Program-made: the position numbers and the translations under genes
Assembly (NCBI GenBank): GCA_024636875.1
Contig: JAGXGJ010000051.1
Coordinates: 1-38,431 of the forward strand
DNA length: 38,431 bases
Direction: 5' to 3'
DNA from: Methylococcaceae bacterium
GTDB lineage: Bacteria > Pseudomonadota > Gammaproteobacteria > Methylococcales > Methylomonadaceae
Shown: positions 18,001-27,174 of the stretch, piece by piece
Layout: every line of letters begins with the position of its first letter
Position numbering within the stretch: the stretch's first letter is position 1
The notes under the pieces: model-generated
The model's database searches: none
What the model was told of the DNA's origin: nothing
Seen by the model: only the letters and a program-made list of their open reading frames with translations

Positions 18001-18141
18001 GCCTACGACGAAAAACTCCGCCATTACGCCGACCTACGCATCCAGCTCGACCTGGATGACGGCGTAAAAGTAAACTACGGCAAGTTTGGCGATTTACTGG
18101 CGGAAGTGAAGGCGGTGACCGGAGGTACAGGCAATGATTGA
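15040..18141 (+). CDS. pglX: BREX PglX, C-terminal methyltransferase fragment (1033 aa) with three in-frame inserted elements
   Basis: VLDPACGSGHILVEAYEVL motif I, AVVANPPYMGGKG motif IV; ATGCTAA overlap with upstream PIN stop. Confidence 0.93.
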   Translation: MLNPETITVLDPACGSGHILVEAYEVLKAIYLERGYRMRDIPRLILEKNLYGLDIDERAAQLAGFALLMKARADDRRLLDNPPKLNVLALQESPKAVEGQGFRGEGLGTSDFDALLPFLSPRPSSLVPNPYNLIPILLDTFAHAKTFGSLIQIPSDLNAQLPAMDAGLQLAIQSGDLLAQEAALNLLPLVRQARILGMQFDAVVANPPYMGGKGMNPALKDYAKREFPDSKSDLFAMFIERGFEWCKSSGFNSMVTMQSWMFLSSFEAMREKLLKERTLSCMVHMGNGVMGIAFGTAATIFINKHINDYAGNFSYCDNSDLNVQNIPSHFPVQNERLKIAKPDDFKNIPGSPVAYWISQNIRETFKFGKISKYAEPAGRCKTTQDDLYVRNVWEVNSKMVNDKWKFLFKGGKSVKYYGNKDYVIDWSPEARFFYSRTGGLPHERYWGKEGLTWTFATSSETLAFRFKDQSSQYSTVSPTIVFTDSSKLFVSLCLLNSIVADKLLKILNPTLGLNIGDVLNIPIDNISQDDFKLLEKNGTELTDIAKLNWDSYETSWSFLTNPLISTQQKTLKACYLQWQTLNSQSFAKMQSIEEANNRLFIKAYGLQVELSPEVPEEQITLARADREKDSQRLISYAIGCMMGRYRLDKPGLIYAHAGNVDFNKIYNGGNRDEGRGASEMLPRPDCLAESNGVGRASVSNDQSISERGTLWIKQPDSTGGGVDTLEYRGGTCETEPCRIPEFSIHRTGFESGSGDSNADSSTFRLCNSSPDQGNNVLARRTIENAQCTENQTNLSSLNPNPFLPDADGIVPVTDELWFEDDAANRIDEFLQAAFLGVRDEGLVAREQGLEGNETLATPSPLTPNPSNLQWLAESLGQKGNETPQETIRRYIAGSFFKDHLQTYKKRPIYWLFSSGKQGAFQALVYLHRYNESTLARMRAEYVVPLTGKIQSRIEMLEKDAAAASSNAARSKLNKDIEKLKKKHVELLAYDEKLRHYADLRIQLDLDDGVKVNYGKFGDLLAEVKAVTGGTGND
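15331..15438 (+). mobile_element. small G-rich/C-rich inverted-repeat element inserted in-frame in pglX (insertion A)
   Basis: Left GAGGGACAAGGGTTTAGGGGCGAGGGGTTAGG; right CCCTCGTCCCTCGTCCCTCGTCCCTAATCCCTATAACCTC; encodes low-complexity VEGQGFRGEGLG...LSPRPSSLVPNPYNLIP. Confidence 0.72.
17041..17449 (+). mobile_element. intervening-sequence-like element carrying an S23/four-helix-bundle gene, inserted in-frame in pglX (insertion B)
   Basis: Left end GGAGGGAATAGGGATGAGGGACGAGGGGCGAG, right end CCTCTCATCCCTAAACCCTAATCCCTTCCTT (imperfect inverted repeats); interrupts the pglX sequence between GLIYAHAGN.. and DADGIVPVTDELWFEDDA. Confidence 0.82.
17054..17431 (+). CDS. four helix bundle protein (S23 / 23S rRNA intervening-sequence protein family), nested in pglX in another frame
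   Basis: CYQDLIVWQKAMELVELVYRMTKVFPNEERYGLSSQIQRAAVSIPSNIAEGHARQSRAEYRNFLSIAQGSRAEVETQTLIAVRLGYV is diagnostic of the family. Confidence 0.92.
   Translation: MRDEGRVKCYQDLIVWQKAMELVELVYRMTKVFPNEERYGLSSQIQRAAVSIPSNIAEGHARQSRAEYRNFLSIAQGSRAEVETQTLIAVRLGYVTAAQTKEIMSLLEELSKMLNALRTKLTSHP
17542..17640 (+). mobile_element. small G-rich/C-rich inverted-repeat element inserted in-frame in pglX (insertion C)
   Basis: TTAGGGGTGAGGGATGAGGGGTTAG ... CTACCCCCTCGCCCCTAACCCCTAATCCCTCTAA; encodes LGVRDEGLVAREQGLEGNETLATPSPLTPNPSN between conserved pglX segments. Confidence 0.78.
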
Positions 18142-19297
18142 AAAAATCCAAATCAAAAACTTTAAGTCGTTAGGCGATGAAGTTAGTTTGCCAATGGCAA
18201 AATTCAATTGCCTAATCGGCATGAATGGTTCTGGCAAAAGCACAGTGCTACAAGCACTTGATTTCATTTCTCAGATTATGATCGGTCACGTTCAAGAATG
18301 GCTGGATAGCCGCAGCTGGACCATCCATGATCTGAGCAGCAAGTTGCGTAAAGAGAGATATATTCTCCTTGCTGTACACTTTAAAACCTCAGACGGGCAA
18401 AAACTGATGTGGCATGGGTTTTTTAATAGGAATGAATTGCGATGCACCGGCGAGTTAGTCAAACTGAATGGAGATAAAATTTTTGAATCGGACGGGCGGC
18501 ATTTCCGACTCGAAGCGCAGCCCTGGCAAGGAATTGCCTTTAATTATCAAGGCTCTTTACTTTCTGTGTTGAAGGACTCCGAATTGTCTGTACCGGTACT
18601 GGAATTCCGTGATGCAATGCGGCGCATACGCTCGCTGGAGCTGCTTTCACCGCAACTAATGCGTAAAAGCGCACGTATTAACGATGTGGATATCGGCGCA
18701 GGTGGGGAAAAATTGGCTGGTTACTTGCACGGTATCAAAGGGGAGACCAGAAAAAAATTGGTCGAGTTGTTGAAAGCTTTTTATCCCAAACTCGAAGATT
18801 TCAAGGTGACAAATCAGCGTGCCGGTTGGAAAAAGTTATCGGTAATCGAACAATATGAAGGGCATCGCTTGGAAACGGAAGCCACACATCTCAGCGATGG
18901 CTTATTGCGGATTCTTGCCGTCCTTGCGCAATCGGGTTCTGATCGTTCATTGATCTTGCTCGATGAAATCGAGAATGGTATTAATCAGGAAATCATCGAA
19001 AAACTGGTTGATACCTTGGTAACCAGTCCGCAACAGATACTGGTCACCACCCATAGTCCATTGATTCTGAATTTTCTTGATGACGAAGTGGCACGCGAGG
19101 CGGTTCAGTTCATCTACAAGACACCGCAGGGTGAATCGCGCATACGGCCTTTCTTTGAGATTCCTCGCATCGGCGAGAAGCTGAGTTATATGGGTCCGGG
19201 TGATGCCTTTGTGGATACCAATCTGGAAGCTTTGACAGAAGAATGTATCGAATTGGATCGTTCCGACAAAAGCCCCCGTTTGGAAGAAATTGAATGA
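18134..19297 (+). CDS. AAA/ABC-type ATPase (AAA_21/AAA_15, OLD/RecF-like)
   Basis: KIQIKNFKSLGDEVSLPMAKFNCLIGMNGSGKSTVLQAL; LSDGLLRILAVLA; LILLDEIENGI; ILVTTHSPLILNF. Confidence 0.9.
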   Translation: MIEKIQIKNFKSLGDEVSLPMAKFNCLIGMNGSGKSTVLQALDFISQIMIGHVQEWLDSRSWTIHDLSSKLRKERYILLAVHFKTSDGQKLMWHGFFNRNELRCTGELVKLNGDKIFESDGRHFRLEAQPWQGIAFNYQGSLLSVLKDSELSVPVLEFRDAMRRIRSLELLSPQLMRKSARINDVDIGAGGEKLAGYLHGIKGETRKKLVELLKAFYPKLEDFKVTNQRAGWKKLSVIEQYEGHRLETEATHLSDGLLRILAVLAQSGSDRSLILLDEIENGINQEIIEKLVDTLVTSPQQILVTTHSPLILNFLDDEVAREAVQFIYKTPQGESRIRPFFEIPRIGEKLSYMGPGDAFVDTNLEALTEECIELDRSDKSPRLEEIE

Positions 19298-20028
19298 TAT
19301 TGGTGTTAAGTGGAGAAGGTCCAACTGATTTAGGCTCTTGCACCAATTCTCTCGGACAATGTTGCGGCGATGACTTAGCCATCGGGCCTTTAACCGTATT
19401 GATTGACCAAATAATCACCCGATTGCAAGGGCGCTCAGTGTTGGCAAATCGGGATCGGCTTTATTACGTAAGCGAATCAAAACTTCGGGAGCGTGCTAAA
19501 GCACTCCCAGGTCGGCTAAAACCAGCTCGAAGCAAAAAGAGAGAGGCTGAAACAGGCTATTTCTTTGGCAATGCTGTAGCCCTTGGTGTAATTGCAAAAG
19601 AACTTGAGACCGAAACCGGACAAAACGCAATCGCTGTTCTGCACCGTGACTGCGACTCTACACGTTCCGGCCAAGCTGGGATGTGGAAAATTAAACATAA
19701 CTCTATGCTTGATGGATTTAAGTTTACCCGATTTTCACAGGGTGTGCCGATGCTACCCAAGCCAACCTCGGAGGTTTGGTGGCTTTGCGCTGCACAGCAA
19801 CAATCCTATCAGCATTGTTCACAGCTCGAAGATTTGCCCGGCAATCAGGCTTCTCTAAATCATCCAAAGAAAAAACTGGAACAAGTATTTGGCGGACACA
19901 AAACCGCAGCCGAACTTTGCGAATGGCTTGATGAAAATCCTTTTGATTTTGACCGTGCCGAATCAATGCCGAGTTTTAAAGCATTCGAGGTTGAGCTCGA
20001 ACGTGTGGTTAACGAGTTGATACATTAA
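19294..20028 (+). CDS. TOPRIM-like protein (DUF4276-like), partner of the ATPase
   Basis: LVLSGEGPTDLG (acidic TOPRIM-like N-terminal motif), AVLHRDCDSTR (DxD-like), KPTSEVWWLCA; overlaps upstream ATPase by 4 nt. Confidence 0.68.
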   Translation: MILVLSGEGPTDLGSCTNSLGQCCGDDLAIGPLTVLIDQIITRLQGRSVLANRDRLYYVSESKLRERAKALPGRLKPARSKKREAETGYFFGNAVALGVIAKELETETGQNAIAVLHRDCDSTRSGQAGMWKIKHNSMLDGFKFTRFSQGVPMLPKPTSEVWWLCAAQQQSYQHCSQLEDLPGNQASLNHPKKKLEQVFGGHKTAAELCEWLDENPFDFDRAESMPSFKAFEVELERVVNELIH

Positions 20029-20039
20029 GGAACCCTATT

Positions 20040-22646
20040 TTGAGCCTACAACGCATCACCGATTCCCTGGCTGTCTTGTTTGCCTCGCATCCTATTGTGT
20101 TTTGGCATGATTCGGAAGGTGAATTTTCAGCAACGCTGGATAATCTTGCCCTGGATAATATCAATCTTGTCCGTTTGCAGGAGACACCGGCGCTACAAAT
20201 CAAAATGGCTATTGAACGCCAGCCTGAGCAGCGTTGGCTGTTTTATAGCACTCAGCCGGAACCGGACCCTGATAAAGATTGGTTATTGGATATTCGCTTA
20301 CGCAGTAAATCCTTTAAAGCCGATTCGACCTCAATCTTGCTGGATGATTTAGGTCTGGTTTCGCAAACTTTACGCGGGCATTTAAAAGAGCGAGCCAAGT
20401 TCCTACGCGCTAAAGAACGGGTTGAACGCTTAAGGCGTCTGGTGGCCGCCAGCGATAATGCAGACGACCTTGACCGGAAAATGTTGGCGGTTTTAACCCG
20501 TGCCGACCAGCCTGAATTGTTCTCTATTCTGCAACGCTTGTTTGCAACCTTGGTTGTTGATGGCGAAGTTAATCTCAATGCTCAGCCGAAAATCTGGCAG
20601 GACATCATCGCTAACGATCTGGAGGATGCCTTTTGGCTATTGGCAAAAACACAGCTAGGTTATGCCGAGACTGAACCGGGTTTGCGTGATTTATTGTTCC
20701 GTATTCTGGTGACTGATTTTTCTCGTTCATTCATGGATGAGCCCGCTGAAGCATTGAAGCATTTTATACTGCCTGAACGTAACCTCACCGCTAATGCTTC
20801 GGTGTTTGCTTCGCGATGGCGATCTGATTTAGCGCACTTTACCAGTTACAATCTGATTACAGCGGTGGTTGGACGTGACTTAGGGTTGGCTCATTTATTA
20901 GGTGGACTCTCGGCTGAGGACTTATCCGAGGTGATGACGTTTGAAGAAGTTGAACGCCGTATCATCAGTGATTTGAAGGATAGGGTTCTAGGTGCTGCGG
21001 GAGCCGCGATGGATTCTGTACTGACGCTGATTGCGCTGCGCAGGGATGGGCATTGGGCTAATCAAATTCTGGCTAATGCCAATGATGTGAACCGTGCTTT
21101 GGCTGCCAGTTATGATGCGTTGAAAGCCGCGACACATTTTTTAACCTTAAAGGATCAGCACAGGGAAGGTTTTAGTTTTGCTTCAAGTGCGGCGGGGTTT
21201 TCTACTTATCAAACAGAGTTATATCGATTTGATCAACTCTATCGACACTTTAACCGCGCTACCGAATTTGTCGAGCCTATGGGTTGGGCGGTTTTGCATG
21301 AATTAAAGCAACGTATTGAAGCGGCTTATTCAGGCTGGTTTATCCCCCAGTTAAGTTCGGCTTGGGGTAAGATTCTGGAAGGTGAGGCTGGATTGCTGTC
21401 ATCCTGGCGGATACCCGGCGTCATAAATCAGCAGAACTTTTTTGATAAGGTTGTATTGCCTTTGTCTGACGGTGGCACTAAACGGGTATTTGTCATCATT
21501 TCCGATGCGTTTCGTTTCGAGGTGGCAGAGGAGCTGGTTCAGATTATCAATAGTAAGAGCCGGTTTAAAGCGGTACTTTCCAGTCTATTAGGGGTATTGC
21601 CCAGTTATACCGGTTTGGGCATGGCATCACTGTTACCACATCAAACCTTGGCGTATAAAATTAACAGCAGTCTGGAACTGATGGCCGATGGCAAGCCGGT
21701 ATCGACCATGGAACAACGCAGCGCTTATTTAGCGGCGTATTCCGGGGCTGCCATTAAAGCCGAAGATTTGTTGGCAATGGGTAAAGATAAAGGCAGGGAA
21801 TTCGTTCGTGAACGCCGGTTGATTTATATTTACCATGACCGTATTGATTTGATTGGCGATAAACAGTCTTCCGAGACCAAGACTTTTGAGGCCGCCGCCG
21901 ATACTGTCATTGAGCTTGCCCAATTGGCCGGTTTTATCGTCAATAGTCTGAATGGCTATAATGTCCTGGTAACTGCCGATCATGGTTTTATGTACCAGGA
22001 ATCGGCGTTGGAAGAAGCCGATAAATCAACACTTTCTGAAAAACCGGAAGGGACGTTAGTGGCGAAAAAACGTTATTTATTGGGGCAAGGTATCGGTTGC
22101 AATGCTAAAGCCTGGTCTGGAAACACCGCATTGACGGCTGGGACTGAACCAGAAGGCAGTCTCGATTTCTGGATACCTAAAGGCGCAAACCGGTTTCATT
22201 TTAGCGGTGGCGCACGATTTGTTCATGGTAGTGCCATGCCTCAGGAAATAGTGGTTCCGGTGATTGCAATCCGTTCAACAGAATCGGCGTTAGCCAAAAC
22301 CAAGGTAGTTAGTATCAGTTTGCTGGGGGCATCCAACAAGGTGGTTACCAATACTCAACGTTTTGAGTTTATCCAGAATGAAGCCGTTTCCGAGCGTGTA
22401 TTACCTCGCGCATTAGTGATCTCTTTGCGTGATGGTGACCAGCCTATCAGTAATGAACAGACCGTCACCTTCGATAGCAGCTCGCAACTGCTTGATGAAC
22501 GCAAACGTTCGTTGTTGCTAACGGTGTTGTCGGGTTCTTATGACCGTAACAAAGACTATTATCTGGTTGCCCGTGATGCAGCAACCAAGGTAGAAGTGCT
22601 GCGTGCGCCAGTGAAAGTTGATCTGGCCTTCAGTAACGATTTTTAG
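20040..22646 (+). CDS. pglZ: BREX alkaline-phosphatase-superfamily protein PglZ (TTG start)
   Basis: VIISDAFRFEVAEELVQ and VLVTADHGFMYQ metal-site motifs; BREX context. Confidence 0.94.
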   Translation: MSLQRITDSLAVLFASHPIVFWHDSEGEFSATLDNLALDNINLVRLQETPALQIKMAIERQPEQRWLFYSTQPEPDPDKDWLLDIRLRSKSFKADSTSILLDDLGLVSQTLRGHLKERAKFLRAKERVERLRRLVAASDNADDLDRKMLAVLTRADQPELFSILQRLFATLVVDGEVNLNAQPKIWQDIIANDLEDAFWLLAKTQLGYAETEPGLRDLLFRILVTDFSRSFMDEPAEALKHFILPERNLTANASVFASRWRSDLAHFTSYNLITAVVGRDLGLAHLLGGLSAEDLSEVMTFEEVERRIISDLKDRVLGAAGAAMDSVLTLIALRRDGHWANQILANANDVNRALAASYDALKAATHFLTLKDQHREGFSFASSAAGFSTYQTELYRFDQLYRHFNRATEFVEPMGWAVLHELKQRIEAAYSGWFIPQLSSAWGKILEGEAGLLSSWRIPGVINQQNFFDKVVLPLSDGGTKRVFVIISDAFRFEVAEELVQIINSKSRFKAVLSSLLGVLPSYTGLGMASLLPHQTLAYKINSSLELMADGKPVSTMEQRSAYLAAYSGAAIKAEDLLAMGKDKGREFVRERRLIYIYHDRIDLIGDKQSSETKTFEAAADTVIELAQLAGFIVNSLNGYNVLVTADHGFMYQESALEEADKSTLSEKPEGTLVAKKRYLLGQGIGCNAKAWSGNTALTAGTEPEGSLDFWIPKGANRFHFSGGARFVHGSAMPQEIVVPVIAIRSTESALAKTKVVSISLLGASNKVVTNTQRFEFIQNEAVSERVLPRALVISLRDGDQPISNEQTVTFDSSSQLLDERKRSLLLTVLSGSYDRNKDYYLVARDAATKVEVLRAPVKVDLAFSNDF

Positions 22647-22651
22647 GATGG

Positions 22652-24709
22652 ATGATGAACGACACTGTAAACGCTGCCGATAGGGACAGAAGTCTGGATA
22701 CCTTATTAAACCAAAGTTTTGCCGGTAAAGTCGTGCGCAAGGATTTAACCAAGCTGATCAAGGAAGGCGCCAATGTGCCGGTTTATGTGCTGGAATATTT
22801 GCTTGGGATGTATTGTGCCAGTGATGATGAAGAAACCATTCAGGCAGGCTTGAAGAACGTTAAGCGCATTTTGGCGGATAACTATGTCCGGCCTGATGAA
22901 GCCGAGAAGGTCAAATCCAAAATCAGGGAAAGTGGCAGTTACAAGGTGATTGATAAAGTCACCGTTAAGCTTAATGAACGGCGTGATGTCTATGAAGCCA
23001 TCTTGTCCAATCTGGGTGTCAAAGGCGTTGAAATTTCTGACCGCACCGTTAAAGATTATGAAAAACTGTTGGCCGGGGGTATCTGGTGCATTATTACTCT
23101 GAAGTATTATTTTGAAGAGGGTCAGGCCGGATCGCCTTTTCAAGTCACTGAATTAAAACCCATCCAAATGCCGAATATGGATATGGACGTCTTGTTTGAA
23201 GGGCGCAAAGCGTTTGATAGTAAGCAATGGCTGGATGTGTTGCTGCGTTCCACCGGCATGGAACCAATGCATTTTAATGAACGGGCAAAATGGCATCTGC
23301 TGGCACGGATGATTCCCTTCGTTGAGAATAATTATAATGTCTGCGAATTGGGTCCACGCGGCACCGGAAAAAGTCATATTTATAAGGAAGTCAGCCCCAA
23401 CAGTATTTTGATTTCCGGTGGTCAAACAACCGTCGCCAATCTTTTTTATAATCTGGGCAGGCAATCGATTGGTCTGGTTGGCTTATGGGATGTCGTGGCT
23501 TTCGATGAAGTGGCCGGTATCTCGTTTAAGGATAAAGACGGCATCCAGATTATGAAAGACTTTATGGCCTCCGGTTCATTCGCCAGAGGCCGCGATTCGA
23601 TTGTGGCTTCCGCCAGTATGGTGTTTGTCGGCAATATCAATCAATCCGTTGATACCCTGGTTAAAACCAGTCACTTATTAACGCCCTTTCCGGATGTGAT
23701 GATTGATACCGCGTTTTTTGACCGATTCCATGCGTATATTCCCGGCTGGGAAATTCCCAAAATGCGGCCGGAGTTTTTTACTAATCAATATGGTTTGATT
23801 GTCGATTATCTGGCCGAGTTTATGCGGGAAATGCGTAAACGCAGTTTTTCCGATGCCATCGATAAATATTTCAAGCTGGGCAATAACCTGAATCAACGCG
23901 ATACCATTGCTGTCAGGCGCACGGTATCGGGTTTATTAAAGCTGCTCTATCCCCATGGTGAATACGACAAGGCAGCCGTGGCTCAATGCCTTGAGTATGC
24001 GCTGGAAACCCGTCGCCGCGTTAAGGAACAATTAAAAAAGATCGGCGGCATGGAGTTTTTCGACGTGCATTTCAGCTATATCGATCAGGACACCATGGAA
24101 GAGAAGTTTGTGAATGTCCCCGAGCAAGGAGGCGATAAGCTGATTCCGGAAGGTACTTTAAAGCCGGGTGTATTGCATACCATTTCCCAAGGGGTAAAAG
24201 GTCATTTGGGCCTGTTCAGAATTGAAACCCAAATGACAGCGGGTAATGGTAAACTGAATCTTTCCGGTTTTGGCAGCAACACCCAGGCTAAAGAAGCCAT
24301 TAAAGTTGGATTTGATTTCTATAAAGGCAATATTTCCAGAGTCAGCGGTTCGGCAAAAGCCGCAGATCACGACTATCATTTGCATCTAATCGAATTGCAC
24401 AACAGCGGCCCCTCGCAGAGTTTAACTATGGCGGGGTTTGTTGCCTTTTGCTCAGGCGTTCTTAATAAATCGATCCAAAGTCAGATGGTTATTCTAGGCA
24501 CCATGACGCTAGGCGGAAATATTATCCCGGTTGAAAATTTGGCGGAAACCCTGCAAATGGCGTTTGATTCCGGAGCCAAACGCATATTATTACCGATGGC
24601 CAGTGTCAGTGATATTCCAACCGTCAGAGGCGAATTATTCGCCAAATTCCAAACCAGTTTTTATTCTGACCCGGTTGATGCTGTGTTTAAGGCGCTGGGG
24701 GCTGAGTAA
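22652..24709 (+). CDS. brxL: BREX Lon-like ATPase BrxL
   Basis: CELGPRGTGKSHIYKEVSPNSILISGG Walker A, DVVAFDEVAGISF Walker B, C-terminal Lon-like domain. Confidence 0.94.
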   Translation: MMNDTVNAADRDRSLDTLLNQSFAGKVVRKDLTKLIKEGANVPVYVLEYLLGMYCASDDEETIQAGLKNVKRILADNYVRPDEAEKVKSKIRESGSYKVIDKVTVKLNERRDVYEAILSNLGVKGVEISDRTVKDYEKLLAGGIWCIITLKYYFEEGQAGSPFQVTELKPIQMPNMDMDVLFEGRKAFDSKQWLDVLLRSTGMEPMHFNERAKWHLLARMIPFVENNYNVCELGPRGTGKSHIYKEVSPNSILISGGQTTVANLFYNLGRQSIGLVGLWDVVAFDEVAGISFKDKDGIQIMKDFMASGSFARGRDSIVASASMVFVGNINQSVDTLVKTSHLLTPFPDVMIDTAFFDRFHAYIPGWEIPKMRPEFFTNQYGLIVDYLAEFMREMRKRSFSDAIDKYFKLGNNLNQRDTIAVRRTVSGLLKLLYPHGEYDKAAVAQCLEYALETRRRVKEQLKKIGGMEFFDVHFSYIDQDTMEEKFVNVPEQGGDKLIPEGTLKPGVLHTISQGVKGHLGLFRIETQMTAGNGKLNLSGFGSNTQAKEAIKVGFDFYKGNISRVSGSAKAADHDYHLHLIELHNSGPSQSLTMAGFVAFCSGVLNKSIQSQMVILGTMTLGGNIIPVENLAETLQMAFDSGAKRILLPMASVSDIPTVRGELFAKFQTSFYSDPVDAVFKALGAE

Positions 24710-24907
24710 TTTGAGCAAAATAGTGCACAAGCCATGGAACTCCACTCACTATCACGAAAACTGAACGAATCGGTGATGTGCCGTTTACGGTGAGATATGA
24801 GTTAGCGTGCAAAGTCTCACCGCCATTAATTTAAGCCCTCTTTCCATAGGTTTGTCTGTTGCGTGTGATTTCACTAACTTTATAGCAGTGGTACAAAGCC
24901 AGCACAC

Positions 24908-26086
24908 TTACGCATACTGCCCCGCGCACCATGCAGATGACCATGCCCACTGAAAATTGTAGCCGCCCAGCCAGCCGGTAACATCGACCACTTCACCGAT
25001 GAAATAAAGCCCGGGAACCTTTTTACTTTCCATTGTTTTAGAAGAAAGTTCATCACAGTCTACGCCGCCCACAGTAACTTCAGCGGTACGATAACCTTCG
25101 GTGCCGTTGGGTTTAATTGTCCACTTGTGCAACTGATCTGCAACCTGTTGAATCTGACGGTCAGATAAATCGGGCATCGAAATGTTCAATAACTCATCAG
25201 GCAGCAAACAGCTGATCAATCGTTTGGGTAAATAGCTATCCAAAATCGTTCTTAAGGTGTTCTTTAATTTTTGCTGGCGTAAGGATTTCAGCTCAGTTTC
25301 TAAATTAACCTGGGGCAACAGGTTTATCACCACGGCTTCTCCTGCCCGCCAGTAGGATGAAATCTGCAAAACAGCAGGGCCGCTCAGTCCACGATGTGTA
25401 AACAAAATATTTTCATTAAAAATCTGCCGTTTATTGCTGACGATGCAAGGCACGGCAATGCCTGATAAAGGTGAAAATTTTTCCTTATCTTCCGGTTGCA
25501 GGGTAAAAGGCACCAGACCTGCGCGGGTTGGCAATACATTAATGCCAAATTGCCCTGCTATTTTGTAACCCAGCGGCGTGGCGCCCATTTTCGATATTGA
25601 TAATCCGCCTGTCGCAATGACTAAAGACTGGCCAATTACAGTACCATGATCGGTTTTCAGCTGAAACCGATTAGTTACCTGCTCAATGCTTTCTATATGG
25701 GTGTTCAGTTGCACGACCACGCCGGCATCAGCGCATTCAGCCAGCAACATATTTAGAATATCTTTAGCACTATCGTTGCAAAACAACTGGCCGTGATCTC
25801 TTTCATGGTAGGGGATTTGATAGCGTGAAACTAAAGCCAGAAAATCCCACTGGCTATAACGGCTGAGTGCAGACTTGCAAAAATGCGGATTGTTTGAAAT
25901 AAAGTTATCGGGATCGATAGCATGATTAGTGAAATTACATCGGCCGCCGCCGGACATCAGAATTTTTTTTCCGGCCTTGTTGGCATGATCCAGAACAATC
26001 ACTTTCCGGTCCCGCTTGCCCGCTTCAATAGCACACATCAAACCCGATGCGCCTGCCCCGATAATGATGACATCGGTTTCAGTCAT
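24908..26086 (-). CDS. NAD(P)/FAD-dependent oxidoreductase, HI0933/YhiN (BaiN) family; start placed at MTETDVIIIG
   Basis: VIIIGAGASGLMCAIEAGKRDRKVIVLDHANKAGKKILMSGGGRCNFTN. Confidence 0.9.
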   Translation of the reverse strand: MTETDVIIIGAGASGLMCAIEAGKRDRKVIVLDHANKAGKKILMSGGGRCNFTNHAIDPDNFISNNPHFCKSALSRYSQWDFLALVSRYQIPYHERDHGQLFCNDSAKDILNMLLAECADAGVVVQLNTHIESIEQVTNRFQLKTDHGTVIGQSLVIATGGLSISKMGATPLGYKIAGQFGINVLPTRAGLVPFTLQPEDKEKFSPLSGIAVPCIVSNKRQIFNENILFTHRGLSGPAVLQISSYWRAGEAVVINLLPQVNLETELKSLRQQKLKNTLRTILDSYLPKRLISCLLPDELLNISMPDLSDRQIQQVADQLHKWTIKPNGTEGYRTAEVTVGGVDCDELSSKTMESKKVPGLYFIGEVVDVTGWLGGYNFQWAWSSAWCAGQYA

Positions 26087-26287
26087 GACCGCACTCACAC
26101 AAAAAGTGTCAACTATACTCCACATTGCTTTAATCTCTGTAACTGATGCTATGCGTGACCAATGGGAAGGTACGAATAACGTGTGACATCGATCTATAAA
26201 ACTAAAAAAAGTGATAAATCAGTAAAACTCATAGGCTGACTGCTGTTTTTTTGTATAATCAAACGCTTTACCGGTTGTTATTCAACA

Positions 26288-27172
26288 ATGCAAACTCCCT
26301 TTAAGACGATAGGTATCATAGGCAAACCCAGTGACCCAGGCATTGCTGAGACTTTGAACGGGCTTTACGATTATTTAACACAACATCAATATACCGTTTA
26401 TGTTGCTGAAGATAGTGTAGATTTTATTAAATATCAATCTGTTGACTCGTATTCGATAGAAACATTGGGACAGCATTGTGATCTGGTCATCGCTGTGGGG
26501 GGTGATGGAACTTTTTTAGCCGCCGCCCGCGCCATCGTCGAAGATGACATTCCTTTAATCGGCATTAACCTGGGACGCGTAGGTTTTCTTGTCGATATAT
26601 CTCCTAACGAACTGCCGGCAAAATTGCACCACATCCTTCAAGGCCACTACACGCAAGAGAAACGCTATTTATTGCGGGCGAAAATCATCCGCGACAACCA
26701 GGTTATTCACGAAGAAACCGCCGTCAATGAAGTGGCTATCCATCGCTGGGTAACGCCCAGCATGATTGAAATCGTGACAAAAATTGATAATGTTTTTTTA
26801 AATTCACAACGCTCTGACGGCTTGATTATTTCCACGCCGACCGGATCAACAGCCTATTCCTTGTCAGCCGGTGGTCCGATTCTGTATCCTTCATTAAACG
26901 CCCTGGTATTGGTGCCGCTGAATCCTCATACTTTTTCAAATCGCCCGATAGTGATTCATGATTCTGCTGAAATTGAAATCAGCTTTTGCCAAACCAAACA
27001 AATCAATGCCCTGGTGACTTGTGATCATATTGAAATTCCTGACGTATTGATCAGCGACAAGATTTTGATTAAAAAAGACCCAAAACCGATTAGAATTTTG
27101 CATCCTGAAGATCATGACTTCTTCCAAATCCTCAGGAACAAATTAAACTGGAGCAGCGGCAATCACAGTTAA
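26288..27172 (+). CDS. nadK: NAD kinase
   Basis: LVIAVGGDGTFLAAAR, INLGRVGFL, RSDGLIISTPTGSTAYSLSAGGPI. Confidence 0.96.
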   Translation: MQTPFKTIGIIGKPSDPGIAETLNGLYDYLTQHQYTVYVAEDSVDFIKYQSVDSYSIETLGQHCDLVIAVGGDGTFLAAARAIVEDDIPLIGINLGRVGFLVDISPNELPAKLHHILQGHYTQEKRYLLRAKIIRDNQVIHEETAVNEVAIHRWVTPSMIEIVTKIDNVFLNSQRSDGLIISTPTGSTAYSLSAGGPILYPSLNALVLVPLNPHTFSNRPIVIHDSAEIEISFCQTKQINALVTCDHIEIPDVLISDKILIKKDPKPIRILHPEDHDFFQILRNKLNWSSGNHS

Positions 27173-27174
27173 CT

